DNA of 64,000 nucleotides, taken from assembly GCA_025738555.1 (NCBI GenBank), contig JAOVFP010000013.1:1550001-1614000 (forward strand). The letters run 5' to 3'. Below the pieces are notes generated by a model that was not told the origin of the DNA, did no database searches, and was given only the letters and a program-made list of their open reading frames with translations. Of this stretch, positions 1 through 11,459 are shown one piece after another; positions within the stretch are counted from its first letter, which is position 1, and every line of letters begins with the position of its first letter. Made by a program: the position numbers and the translations under genes. This stretch comes from Cyathus striatus. Lineage: Eukaryota > Basidiomycota > Agaricomycetes > Agaricales > Nidulariaceae.

Positions 1-95
1 CATGGTCTTTTCATCATGTAATCCTGATCATCATCACACCCGAGTTATCAATAGATCCATCCACCGAACGCGCTATTTACATCCTTGCTTTTAAC

Positions 96-2870
96 ATGAC
101 ATGTACAAAGATACCCACCAATGAAAAGGTTTCTCAAGCTGCCAATTCTATCTCCAACAGTGGATTTAGATCAGTTAACAGCTTTGTGATCGCGTTTTTC
201 AATTCCAAACTTGCAGCACAAGCACTCCACTATCAAGAGAATGCCTCATATGCACCTTCATCTATACTAGATGCATGGCGCCGTAATGTTCCACCTGATG
301 CCAGGGAGCATTTAAACCATGCCATAATACAAGCTGCAAGTAATATAATTATTTTAGAGTCGACAAAGGTCTGTCATGAAGGCACACTCCAACTTTCCTC
401 ATCTGGGGTTTCAGTTCCCTATCTATCCTCAGACTTTGGACTGGATACGATTCAAAATACATACAACACACTACTTCCATGTTTTACCCAACTCCTCTCC
501 ACAATTATTACAGCACAGAATGACTATGAGTGCAAGAACGGGGTTGAAAAGATAGGAAAAGATGATATGGCAGCCTGGGTATTACTTTATACTTCTCTAA
601 CATACAGTGTACTTACACAACCTCAGACCGTTACTGCTATTATTAGCATGTGCCTATTCTCTCGTAATCGAGCTACCAATGCATTTCAGCTTATTATGGG
701 ACTCTTTCTGTCAAGTTCTGGAGTAGGCAGATGTGCAATAAATATCTTCAACCACATGGGTCTATCAGTTAGCTATCAGTATGTGTAGCATTTTATCTTT
801 ATTGTTTATCATATATATATTGTCTATTCTCTGTAGAAGTGTTCAAAGCTCATTATCTTATCTCTCAGAAGATGCTGGGAGGCGTGCTCAAGAATTTGCA
901 TGCTCACCCACTTGTCTGTGGGGTATTGTCTATGACAATATCAATTTTACTCTGTGAAAGGCATCCCAGCGCCTTGACTCAACTACACATCAAATAAATG
1001 CAACCACTTCGGCACTTTTCTCTCTTCCAGATAGATTCTCACAAATTATTTATGGATCAACTCTCTCAGTTGAGGAACGGACAAAAAGAATTGGGAAGCA
1101 TTTACATATCGTTCCAGATGTACTCAAATTGGCAAGAACACAACAATCTCAAGGCGAGGCTTATGCTGCACTCAAGTTTGCTGTATGCAGTATCCTTACA
1201 TCCTATGCTCCAGGTCCAGTTGGATTAATAAAGAAGAATGAACACCTGCAAGAACTCACACAAAGGCTTAAACCCAACATACGTTGTCTAGAAAATGATA
1301 AAACCGATTTTTTTCCACTTCCTGCACTTGACGAAGAAGAGGCATCAGTAAATGGAACGATTCAAGTTATTCAAAAGCTGTTCACTTCTATATTGGGTCT
1401 TACACCAGAGGTAGTGGTGTCACAAGTTCACTTTCTTGTTGGAGACTGGTTAACCATTCGGAATATCTGAGGTGTAAAAGCTGAGTGGCAATTTGAATTT
1501 TCAAAATATCAACGATTTCAATGGGCTCAAGAAATATCCATGCCATTTCATTTTCAACTTAATGGAATGTATGCTCTGTACCGAACACACCTTGGCACCA
1601 GTGCTCAGAATAATCCAAGCTCATTGGAACATCACCATGCACTTTTACGATGATCAAAGTTCAATAACAAGAAGCCAGAATACAATACTGCAAAGGAATT
1701 GGCTATGCATTCATTAACTGCTCGCATTTTGGATTGCACCAGGTAAACAGTTTCATTGACATGTATATATACCTATAGGATATTCAATTCTAATTCTCAT
1801 CACAGAATTATTGTTGGCAAGAAAGATCTATCTCAGTGGCTACCTAGTAGTGAAGAATTTGAAGAAGTTATTGATAAGATTGTTCAACAGTATGCAACAA
1901 CATCGGCTGCCCATAAAGCATTAAAGAAGGGGGATGATATTCTTTCTCATTCTATTTTGTTCAACCGTGATGCACTTCTTTTCTGGGAATTATGTGATGC
2001 AATTCGCGATGCTGATGTTGGGCATATGTGGGTGGTATATGATTTATGGTTATTCATGATGTGAGGTGCAGGTTGCCACAATTATGGTAATGAAATACTC
2101 GAAATGAAGGCTCAATTTCAATATGAATTTACCCCCATGTTTCGGGAAATAGTGGAACATACTTGGCTTGTGAACCGTTGGGGGAAAAAGGGTCAGTCAA
2201 TTCCAACAGACTTATATCTTGAACACAACAACGGTTTTTTGAAGGCAAGTTAACAATGCTCTAACAGTATACAAAATTGATTGATAATTGTTGGTTTTAG
2301 AATATGTTTGCTGCATTTGGTAGCAATGCATCAATAGAGCATGTTCAAGAGAAATCCTCAGCCTGTGTTGAAATCTTGAGGACACTAGTCCACAAAGTTG
2401 CAAGATGGTTCAGTGTTCATGACCTTCATCGGCACCATACTGCTGTTAATTCAGAGGCTGACATAAATGCACTCTGTCTTGATCTTTCCATACAGAAGGT
2501 GCATATATTAACCCCAGGTCGAAGAATACATACATCAAATAAAAAGAAGCGTGCCGTAAGAGATGTACTTCTAGAGGGAATGGAAATGTTAACAGAAGGG
2601 GAAATGTTGCGGGACTGGGCCAAACGATCAGGTGCTACTGAAGGTGACTTGTCTATTTTATTTGGCGGTGGAGACTTGGAAGGTGTAGATGGAGACTTCA
2701 GAGGTGGAGACAATAGTGAAGAAAATACAACAATATTCCCACTATATGATGACTTCGATGTCGAAGAAGGGTTTGCAAATCCTGACGGTACAATGGAAGC
2801 TAATATGATGCTTGATGACAAGCTTGTGCAAGGCTATCAAATTTTTAATGGAAGGGATGAAGGAAATTAA
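96..2870 (+). pseudogene. DUF6589-like protein gene, inactivated by in-frame TGA codons
   Basis: Four exons fit: 96-778, 837-1742, 1806-2244 and 2301-2870. The first two introns are GT-AG; the last reads GC-AG (donor gcaagt at 2245). The translation follows the layout I know for DUF6589 proteins of Agaricomycetes: a motif near FQLIMGLFLSSSG, then YDNINF, then VGDWLTIRNI, then GAGCHNYGNEI and LEHNNGF near the end, with an acidic C-terminus. The function of DUF6589 proteins is unknown; many copies behave like mobile-element genes. Four in-frame stops, all TGA (955, 1468, 1651, 2062), break the frame, each where arginine would fit the context. The stop lies 15 bp from the stop of the convergent helicase gene. 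The window edge may hide upstream sequence. Family by recall of motifs, not by search. Confidence 0.7.
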
Positions 2871-2885
2871 ATATAAGGTACTCAC

Positions 2886-5195
2886 TTAGTCAGTAGGTAG
2901 AGATGGAGGTAGTTGCCAGCATAGAATGGTGAAAGGGGCTTGCTGAGATGTGCCCGTGTTGTCAATAAATGGATTGTCGGGATCAGTATTGTGAGTAATG
3001 CGAGAACCACTACTCTTAGCTTTGCGTGGACGCTTCAGTTGCTGTTCCACAGCTTCATGTTCATTACGATCCTTTCGTGCCCCTCTAAACTCCTCCAAAA
3101 CGGCGATGAGAGACTCCATTAAATCATTGTTTGTGATCCAAGTAATTAGTTTCCGAACTAATGGTGCATCAATGTGTGAAGCATTGAGTATGACATGTGC
3201 TTTATCGACAAGACGCTGAATATTCCCCTTTGTTATCACCCAGTCGCAGGACAGCATAGGATTTTCATCTTCCATAGTGGCCCACACAGTATCTCTCCAC
3301 AATGAGATAGCATCATGAAGATTGGTACGTTCCAGTTTTGTGCAATGCAGTTTAGTCTTCTTTTCAGTATTAGTGCTCACTGTATTCTCTGATGCTGACA
3401 CGGTTGTCGCAACATTGACATGAGACATGCGTAATTTAGAAATGTGGAAGTTAATGAGGTCCTGTTCTGCACAAGTGAGTGGACCAACAGCGGTGTTTGG
3501 ATCAACACGACACAACAGTGCACTGCAGGACCCACAAGACAACACACTCTCATCAATCTTGTTCTCCACTTCCCACAGCACGCTCACTTCCGATGTATCA
3601 GCTTCATCTTCATCCCTGTCCAGTTTATACCACTCAAATCCTCGCAAGTTTGGTTGTGGGCGAAAATGTTTTCGAAGGAATAGTCATTGGCAATGTTCAG
3701 ACTGTACACACTTTATGAATTCTCGTGAGCCACTGTCCATAGTATGTCTTCGTTCTGCTTCTGCTGCCATTTTCTTTGTTATATTTTGACTACTCTGTTC
3801 TGCTGGAGCCGCAGTATTGGGCATGGGACAAAATGCCCATGGCTCAACTAGCCAAAACATCGATGCATCTATGGAAGGTGAGCGCTCTGCATGCCCTCCC
3901 TTCTGATATGCACTGCTGAAGCTATCAACACCAAGGATTACTACTCACTCAATATCTGGTATATCGGTACCCATTCCCACTGCCATCATTGCAAAAAGTA
4001 TTCTGACTCGACCATCAAGGAACCGCTGCAAAATTTCATCCTTAAACTCTTCCAATGAGGTTGCAGTAAGTGGGAACATTATATCTTCAAATTCCAACTC
4101 TACTAGCCGCCGACATAGTAGGCATGCCAAACGAGCCTGCTGACAAGTGTTGAGGTATACAAGTGTTTTAGGAACTACATTGTGTATGTCCAGCTCTCTT
4201 GGAATGAATGTGAACAAGTCACGCATCGATGCCATTGAATGTTCAAGTGGCCGCACAATCATCTTCAAATTTGGCCGATCTGCACCCAAGTCTATGCCAT
4301 AGAAAGGGCGTGCACCTCCCATCCCAAGTGTAGTGTATATTGTCTCGAAGGTTTTTGTTGAACAGGTACTGGTGAATGTGACCCATGGTATTTCATCACC
4401 AGCTAATACCCTCAACGTCCCAAGCTCTCCATAGTCCTTCCTAAAGTCATCTTTCCATTCCTCTATTACATGTCCTTCATCAACATTCATAGCAACAAGT
4501 CTCCTTCGAAATGACTCATCTTGAAACAATATTTTGAAGCGAGGATGTCGGAGGAGAATCTCAGGGGATGCATACACTAAACAGTATTTTCCCTGTGCAA
4601 TATCTTTGAATACAGATGCATCATTGTTGTCTTCATTTACAGCGACAGCAGTTACACTATAGCTTTGACATCCATCTCTACTCTGTAGTACCCGTCTCTC
4701 ATTAAACCGCCTGACCTTTTATAGCAAAGTAAGTACGCTATTCATCCATTAACTATTTGAAGCATTACACACCTGATCTTTTTGCAAGGTTTTTAAAGGA
4801 GAAATGACAATGACAATTCCACCTTTCCCAGATAATGCGGCTGCAATTGGGAGCAACCCAAATATCAAGGACTTTCCATATCCTGTTCCTGCAATCACAA
4901 TAGCGTCATGTCCCTCAGCCACCTTCTCGAACACCTTCATCTGCCATGGGTGGGGTTTGTACCCAAAGAGCTCCTCTGATACACTCTCTATAGTCTCGAG
5001 TGGTATAACTTGGCCAAGTTGTGGCCAGGTCTTGACAGGCGGAACTTGATGTAGCCCAGTTTGAGGCGTGCCTGCAGGAGTCTTTCTGCGACGTGGTGTT
5101 CGGAATGGTGTGCCATAAGCTGAAGGCAAAGGAGTGAGAGGTTGTCGTGGTGTGCAGGGCAGTGTCTTCACTTCTGTTATCACTGTGTCGTGCAT
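2886..5195 (-). pseudogene. RecQ-like DNA helicase gene, inactivated
   Basis: Read from 5195 downwards. Exon 1 (to about 4773) holds motif I AGTGYGKS and motif Ia ISPLKTLQKDQ; an intron of about 56 bp follows. The next exon has a DEAH-like box VDEGH, motif III TFTSTCS and motif V AVGMGTDIPDIE, then QKGGHAER in the place of the RecQ motif VI QxGRAGR. The region beyond 3650 is a C-terminal extension with a CGSCSALLC cysteine cluster and no family I can name. ATP-dependent 3'-5' DNA unwinding is the family activity. Two in-frame TGA codons (3945-3947 and 3684-3686) fall where arginine is expected (DIE-R-VV and HCQ-R-LF). Motif VI has His and Glu where Arg and Gly are usual, so activity is doubtful even apart from the stops. 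It converges on the DUF6589-like gene. Confidence 0.75.
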
Positions 5196-5499
5196 AGGTA
5201 GCCAGATGTCAAGCAGTAGAGTGTTGGTAGGGTGCGCGCAATGCGTACACTAGCGTGGAGCAGGCAGAACATCAATTACAATCATTATTGGTCAAATTTC
5301 GGCAACATTCTTGACTGGTCTAGATTGTGTGACAGGTTGCTGCGTCTCTGGTAAATAAAAATTTAGCTTATGTAAGTAAGACTTCATTTGAAATGTAATG
5401 GTTACGACGTGTTTTGCACTGCCCCGATAAATCACGGACTTTAGTACAAGACTGTCCACTGCGTGGACGGGTTCACAACTGATTGTGGACATCTTGAGT

Positions 5500-7400
5500 C
5501 GAGACTAACGGACTCAACATCAACGTGCACTCCCTTGGCACTCCCTTCCCGAGTTAAAATCATACCACTCAAATACACTTCCGAACTACTCTAAACGATG
5601 ATATTTTAAAAGTACACAGACCGAAAAAAAAAAAAGGGATTACACTGTAGCGATTGCATATAGCATACATGTAGACCACCACCCTCCCTATTTCCCCCCT
5701 CTCCCTCCGCAAATACAATTCACAGACCACTAAATTCCTCCTAAAAAGGCCCCACCAAACTACCCTGCCCACCGACGCCAGTACCGTCTGATTGTTGGCT
5801 TTGACTACCTGTTTGTTGGGAGTCATTAGATGTGGATAAGAGAGGAGAAGGGGAGGGGGAGGGGGAGGAAGAAGAGGAAAAAATGCAGGGCATACGACAC
5901 ACCCACAGTCAGAACCACGGATGCAAATGGGCACGATGGAGGAGTTCGACTAGCCGTAGCAGTCCCAGCGAAGGCCCAACCATGTACACACCACGTGCGG
6001 AGGACGAGGAGCGGGGGAGGTGAGTAGAAAGCCAGCACAACGGGAATGAGCAATGACCAGCATAAACAACCGCAGCTACAATCTCAACCCAACTCAACGA
6101 ATGCCAAAAGCGTAGCACGACCCCTCCCAACCGTGCACACAAACACACGAAGGACGGAGAGGAAGGTGGGTGGTTGTGAGCCAGTACCAGTACAACTTCA
6201 ATGTGAACTGGTAGCCCCAACTGGTACACAAAAGAAAACACAGGAGCCTATCCACCCACAACCATATCCACATCCACAGCCGCAATCCCAACCCAACCTC
6301 ACCCAACCGTACACGCATAACACATACAGGAGGGAGTGGGAGGTGAGGAAGGTGTAGACAGATGTAAACAGAGCGGGTGGGTGGCCGAGAGCCAGGGCAG
6401 CCTGTCTCTAATGGGAATTAGCAGTGTATAACAGCCTTCAGAGCCCCACACCAACCACACCAAACCGTGCGCACGACACGCATAGAACGAAAGACAAAGG
6501 AGAGGGGCGAAAGCCTACATGACACCAACTCCAACGGGACCTGGCATCGTGACTCCAACCAGCCTGAATCCCGTACTGGATGACACAGAGCGCAACCACC
6601 CAGCCGCACCCACCTCCTACCTCCCACAAGTCACTTCCCAACGCCCAAAGCGCCCACACAGCGCCCAAACTGGAACGTACGCATGCCTCACATCACCTTG
6701 AGCGCGTACACACAACCCTACGCCGCGTTGCACATGAAGGAGCGGAAAAGTGGAGAAACAGGGGACGATGGGAACGAGCACTGGTGGTCCCAAAGTCAAC
6801 ACAAACTCATACCCGACCCCTCCCAACTCGACCACGACGCACCAGCCAACCAAGGCGCAGCCGTTATCACAACGCAGCGCAATCAACAATAAAGCCAGCA
6901 CGAGCATGAGCCATGCGGCAGCACACCAAAAAGTAGCACAAGCCTCCACTACACGACTCAAGGCCATCCACCGTCTATCTTCGTACTCCCACTCCAACTC
7001 CCCGTACCCAACCCCCAGCGCCTCAGCGGGTGGCACCGATCCAACGCGCAAAGGGCACAAGCGTCGGGCAAACACGAGTCCAACAAGAGTCAGGAGCATA
7101 TTGACGCAAAAGTGCATAGACGGCACCGACGAGCTACGAGTGATAGGCATCTGGACCCAGTGCGTTGAAGCACAGAAAAGCATCCTATCGAGCCGCAACC
7201 CATCACTACATTGAATCCTTCCTCTCCCTCCCAATATCGCACACCAGCAAACCAGCAGAAACGAGAAAGAGAAAAGCTCACCTTACTCAAAAACTCCCTC
7301 CCACACCCCACCTTCTCATCCAGAAGGGCGAACATCTCAGCCTGTGCCTCACTTCCCTAAGAACCGTCGACTGCTTCGACTTTGCTTCTTCATAATTTCT
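5500..7400 (-). pseudogene. csn3 3' fragment, copy A
   Basis: On the minus strand, 7360-7265 encodes a run resembling the C-terminal part of COP9 signalosome subunit 3 (AEMFALLDEKVGCGREFLSK), followed by a GT donor. About 1.4 kb of intron-like sequence follows to an acceptor near 5815, then a short last exon reading SQQSDGTGVGGQGSLVGPF before a stop, then a 3' flank to about 5500. The upstream exons are missing. The same exon, long intron and glycine/serine-rich last exon recur at 8.1-9.6 kb, 11.5-12.3 kb and 24.9-26.1 kb, so this is one of several partial copies. The many overlapping open frames here are proline/threonine or valine/leucine shadows of biased intron sequence. Confidence 0.55.
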
Positions 7401-7779
7401 TCCATTCCCGATGCACTGTCAGATGTGTCAAACTGCTTGTCCTTAGAAAGTAGGAGGGTGTGATGGAGTGCCTGCTTCACTTCTTTCTTTCGGATATGCA
7501 CGGCGTTGGTAGGGAAGTGGTTGCTTGTTGAGGAGCTTGCAGGCGCGTTGATGGGTGTTAGATAAATACATGATGATGGCAGCTAGCTTGATGATGGCAT
7601 ACTGGCGCTCTCAGCGTGTTAGATAAGCAGATGTGTTTGGCCGCCAAGCGCAGTGTTCCACTTCCTCGTCTGTATACCCTCTTCCTCAGCTGCCATCCTC
7701 GAACTCAACTATCCCCTCTCCTACGAATAGGACGAATTGTAAGCTGTAATGCATGTAATCCCTTCCACCAGGAAGGATA

Positions 7780-8140
7780 GCATTCAAACTCCGCCTGTCG
7801 CTGTATACATTAGCAACATCCGCGCAATTACCGCTACCTGTCCACAACAGTCCACTACCAACTCTTCGCAACCGAGAAGAACCTGGGCATTTAAAGAATG
7901 TTGTGGATCTAGTAAAAGCATGGAGCATGATGCTGGTGATGGGGGTGGGGGAAGTGATAATGGACGAGAGGGGGATGGGGGAGGAGGGGGTTAGGTAGTC
8001 AATTTGAGGTCTGTTCTCTCTTCCATTCTTCCCTCCCCCTTTTTCCTTATACTCACTTCGTTCGTGGGTAGAGCAAAGAATCCTACAGATACAATTCACA
8101 TATCTAAGTACCGTATCCTTCTCCGATCCCCCAGACGGCA
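7780..8140 (+). pseudogene. csn3 internal fragment, copy B part 1
   Basis: The stretch near 7860-7920 matches the csn3 copy at 27355-27420 (both read LFAxxKNLG followed by a valine/leucine-rich helix), with an out-of-frame TAA at 7892. The purine-rich stretch 7930-8000 and the segment 8085-8135 (ILQIQFTYLSTVSFSD) match 27480-27550 and 27672-27725. Indels and lost segments show it cannot encode protein. It is in plus orientation and abuts an inverted csn3 segment. Confidence 0.5.
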
Positions 8141-8440
8141 CCGACGAGTCACAGACAATGGATATCTGGATCTGGCGCGCTAAAGTACAGAAAAGCATCC
8201 TACAAGCCCTAGCTCGAGTAGCAAACCACCACTACGCTGACTCCGTCCTCTCCCTCCCGGTATCGCACACCACCACCACTCCAAACTCCAAACCAAAACC
8301 CAAGCTCACCTTCCTCAAAAATTCCCTCCCACACTCAACCTCCCCATCCAACAACGCCAACATCTCCGCCTGCACCTGCACATCTCTCAGAACTCTATCC
8401 ACCTCAGACTTTGAGAAAGCGGGTATACACTTTCGCGGCA
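8140..8440 (-). pseudogene. csn3 exon/intron fragment in inverted orientation, copy B part 2
   Basis: On the minus strand 8430-8300 reads AFSKSEVDRVLRDVQVQAEM then LDGEVECGREFLRK, the csn3 C-terminal segment, followed by a splice donor and intron sequence. The plus-strand sequence 8130-8440 is collinear with 7110-7400 in copy A. It is joined head to head at about 8450 with plus-oriented intron sequence, so an inversion or fold-back rearrangement happened here. Confidence 0.55.
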
Positions 8441-8449
8441 CTTGATCTC

Positions 8450-9640
8450 GTTTCCTGTTGGAGTCATTGGCTCTCGACATTCGTAACCCGTCCTCTGTGC
8501 CAAGCTTCAAGGTGTTGGGGGTTAGGTGCGGGGAGCTGGTGGACGGCCTTGGCTCGTGGAAGTGCAAGTGCTGGCTCTATTGTTCTTGCGCTGCATTGTG
8601 ACCACAGCTGCGCCTTGGTTGGCTGGTGCGTCGTGGACAGGTTGGGCAGGGTCAGCTATGCGTTTGTGATGAATTTGGGATCACTAATGCCCTGATCCTC
8701 TATCTTCATGCTCCTTCGTGTGCAACGTGGTGTAGAGTTGGGTGTACGCACTTGAGGTGTGCATACGTGTCGTCCGTTTGGAGGCTGTCAGGTGTGTGGG
8801 CGCTTTAGGCGTTGGGAGGTATGAGATTCAGGCTGGTTGGAGTGTACAATGCAACTCCCGTTGGTGTTGGTATTGAGCTGGCTCTGGCTTTTGGACCTTC
8901 GTTGGGTTGGGTTGGGATAGTGGCTGTACAGCTGTATACGCGATTGCTGTTTGTTGAAGCTGTGCAAGCTTTCGATCTCCCTTCCTTCGTCCCCCGCGCG
9001 TCATGTGTGCACGGTTGGGCATTCGTTGAGACTGCTGCAGCTGGGCGGGGCTTTGCTTCGTATCCATTACTCCCGTGTTCCTGGCTGTGTCGATGTATCT
9101 CACCCGCTACGTTGTGTTGTGCTGGGGACTGTCCCTTTCTCCTCATATTTCTACCTTCCGTCCTTCCTTTCTCCCCTCTCTCTAACCGAATCAACCCTTC
9201 CTCCCTCCCAACAACAGGTAGTCAAAACCAACAACTTTCATACGGCTCATGGGACAGTGCGTCGGGTGGGGCAGACACCACTGGCGTCGGTGGTCAGGGC
9301 GTTTAGGTGGGCAATGAGGATGTGAGACCTTGAGAGGAGTTTGGTGGGCTATGAATTGTATTAAGTGGGGAGGAAGGGGGGAGATATGCCGTTCTGGTGT
9401 GCATACAATTTTCAATTGTTACTTAGCCTTTCAAAGAGTCAGTGTATCACATTTTTTCTTTAACGTTTTTGATGTTTTATGTTTTCTTGTACCATTTTTG
9501 TCTTCCTTTTTTTCATGTACTTTTAAACGATCATCTCTGAGAGCGGTTGTGAAGGGTGTGTTGCAGGCAAGATTGGACTCTGCAGGAGAGTGCACTATGT
9601 CAGGGTCGGCGTGTGATACGGACTAACTCTGTTTCTTCGT
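8450..9640 (+). pseudogene. csn3 long intron and last exon, copy B part 3
   Basis: The sequence matches the long intron of copy A in opposite orientation (for example 8515-8900 against about 6550-7020). An acceptor CAACAACAG near 9216 leads into a last exon that reads SYGSWDSASGGADTTGVGGQ and a stop at 9304-9306. The 3' flank to about 9640 matches the flank of copy A (a shared TGTACTTTTAAACGATC stretch). Only the end of the gene is present in this orientation. Confidence 0.5.
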
Positions 9641-10083
9641 TGATTCTATCATTCCTCCTCTAATTACGAACATAAGTAATGTGTTAATCTCACTGAACCT
9701 CTTCTCTTAACATGAGGTTCAAGGGAAGGCCAAATGTAAATAATGACGTCATTGAGCCATATATGATCAAGTAACATTCACAATTCGAGCCCACTTGAAC
9801 CGTATATTCTTCATCTTGTCCAGTGATAACCATGTCTGATTCTACCGATTCCAACAATGACTGTTGCCTGGTGGAAAACACCTCATCCAACTGGGGCCTC
9901 GAATATTGCCGTATGATACCTAAATCAATGATTAGAACAAACCCGTCCTTCGTACGCACAACACCATCAACATTATATCTATATACTTATATCCATTAGC
10001 TGGACTCGTTGGAGTATGCTTGGGGCATGCAGAAAGGAACCCTGGATTTGGATTCTAGATCCAACATCTTCGCAGGTGCATAA
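9641..10083. other. Spacer, no supported gene
   Basis: One minus-strand open frame (9690-9959, 89 codons) has no recognisable motif and no clear splice partner. I see no repeat or RNA gene here. Confidence 0.3.
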
Positions 10084-10588
10084 TTGTTCAATTTCACAGT
10101 TTATCACATATTGAACTTAGACGTAGTCGGAATCTCGCTTACCAAAATGTTTCAACGGGCCAAATGGATCTTGTTACCAGACAAGGATACCATCCAGACT
10201 TACTACGAGAATCTGGATTCGAACTTTCCTGAGATCAAGGTATGTTTGATGTATCATTTTAGACCTGCGTACCTACTCATTGTTTCCTGTACAGCACATG
10301 GACGATGTTATACTCACTTGCCGGAATGTCATCGCAACCCCACTGAGCGAGGATATGGTTACCACTCACGTATTCCCCTTCGACAGCTTCCCCGACCTCG
10401 CCAGCCACGTTCATGCGATGTTCGTGATTGTTCGAACTGGGTACATTTTGGTGAAAATAAAATATCGGCTAAAGGACCCTTTTCTCCAAAAAATTGTTAT
10501 TCTTTTCCAGAAGTGGACCACATATGCGATTCAACATAGTGTGGCTAGTGACTCGAAAGCAGAACAGGGACTTGGTCTAGATGGTTGA
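10084..10588 (+). CDS. Hypothetical protein, two exons
   Basis: Exon 10084-10239 ends in a clean GT donor (gtatgt); the acceptor is at 10293-10294 and exon 2 runs 10295-10588. The phases join in frame to give roughly 150 residues. Exon 2 carries HVFPFDSFPDLASHVHAMFV, which recalls the PDLxSHxHPxFVI stretch of an uncharacterised family common in basidiomycetes, some members of which are annotated as HNH-nuclease-like. No nuclease motif is visible, so I assign no function. The start could be the internal ATG at 10147. It lies between csn3 fragments and the U2 snRNA gene and may be a remnant. Confidence 0.4.
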
Positions 10589-10944
10589 GGTTCTATGACA
10601 TTGTAGATTAGTAGCTTAGATATTGTTCTAGTTGTATAACGACTGGTCGGACATCGACAGTAATTGGAATGTAATTTACCATAATGACGAAAAGAAGGCT
10701 AGTCAGCTAGTAAAAATACTGGGAAATTTGGCGATCCTTAATTACCAACTACCAAATAACACTACAATCTATGAGTCTGAGATTATCCAAAAAAGAAAGA
10801 AACCCCTTCATATATGACATATAAGTAACAAAAATTAATAGAAGAGTCAAATTCCATTTGCTATCTTACAAAGCTTAGCCAACAGGCCATCTCAAGACAA
10901 GTAGCAAAAAGAAAGACTTCAGAAAAAGAAAAATTCCCCGACGA
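10589..10944. other. AT-rich spacer, no supported gene
   Basis: Only a 61-codon open frame (10632-10817) without motifs. It forms the 3' flank of the minus-strand U2 snRNA gene. Confidence 0.3.
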
Positions 10945-11125
10945 CACAAGCCGGTAGTGCAGCAGTAAGGTCATCATGTTCCAGAGATGCAAGCAGAGCT
11001 CTGGAAGCTGGGGAGGCAAAAATTAGATAACCAGGTATGAGGGAACCACCCTCATACTAGTGGTTAAACTATTAAGAACAGATACTACACTTGATCTAAG
11101 CCTATAGGCCAGAGTGGTAAAGAAT
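10945..11125 (-). ncRNA. U2 spliceosomal snRNA
   Basis: The minus strand contains the U2 hallmark AGATCAAGTGTAGTATCTGT (plus 11078-11097), including the branch-point recognition sequence GTAGTA, preceded by a stem I-like GGCC/GGC hairpin. After it come a perfect stem-loop GTATGAGGG-TGGTT-CCCTCATAC (stem IIb position), an Sm-type site TAATTTTTG (plus about 11017-11025) and a 3' stem TTCCAGAG...CTCTGGAA. U2 pairs with the intron branch site in the spliceosome. The stretch after the branch-point sequence differs from the usual eukaryotic stem IIa, so a diverged copy or pseudogene is possible. Ends are estimated to within about 10 nt. Confidence 0.85.
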
Positions 11126-11144
11126 CAAGGTGGTAGGCGAGGGA

Positions 11145-11151
11145 TTTTATA
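11145..11151 (-). promoter_or_regulatory. TATA-like box of the U2 gene
   Basis: TATAAAA on the minus strand sits about 20-27 bp upstream of the estimated U2 5' end, a plausible core promoter position. No further snRNA promoter element was recognised. Confidence 0.4.
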
Positions 11152-11459
11152 TGTAGATTTGATGCGCTTGGGCCATTTTTTTTTTGTATATGCAAATTGA
11201 CGAATGATGACTCGTTTTTTGAAACTTTCTTGTGAATTAAATATTATTGAGACATTTGAATTATATTTACGTTCGCAATTTATAGCTACAATTGTTGAAG
11301 TGCGAAACGATTCCATGTCACAGCACTCATCTGAGGCAACGCGTCACGGAAGTGTTCCTAGTTCCGGTCCGAACTCCATACCAGAGGCACGCACAACAAT
11401 AATGTAAGTTTCATCCCCTCCATTCTTCTCTCCAACTTTTCTGTCTCTTTCCCCTCTTC

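Noticed and set aside
5826..7234. Overlapping frames of 60-205 codons on both strands
   Set aside because: Compositionally biased intron sequence repeated in the csn3 copies; hydrophobic or Thr/Pro-rich peptides without domains.
9690..9959. 89-codon minus-strand frame
   Set aside because: No motif, no splice partner; kept only as spacer.
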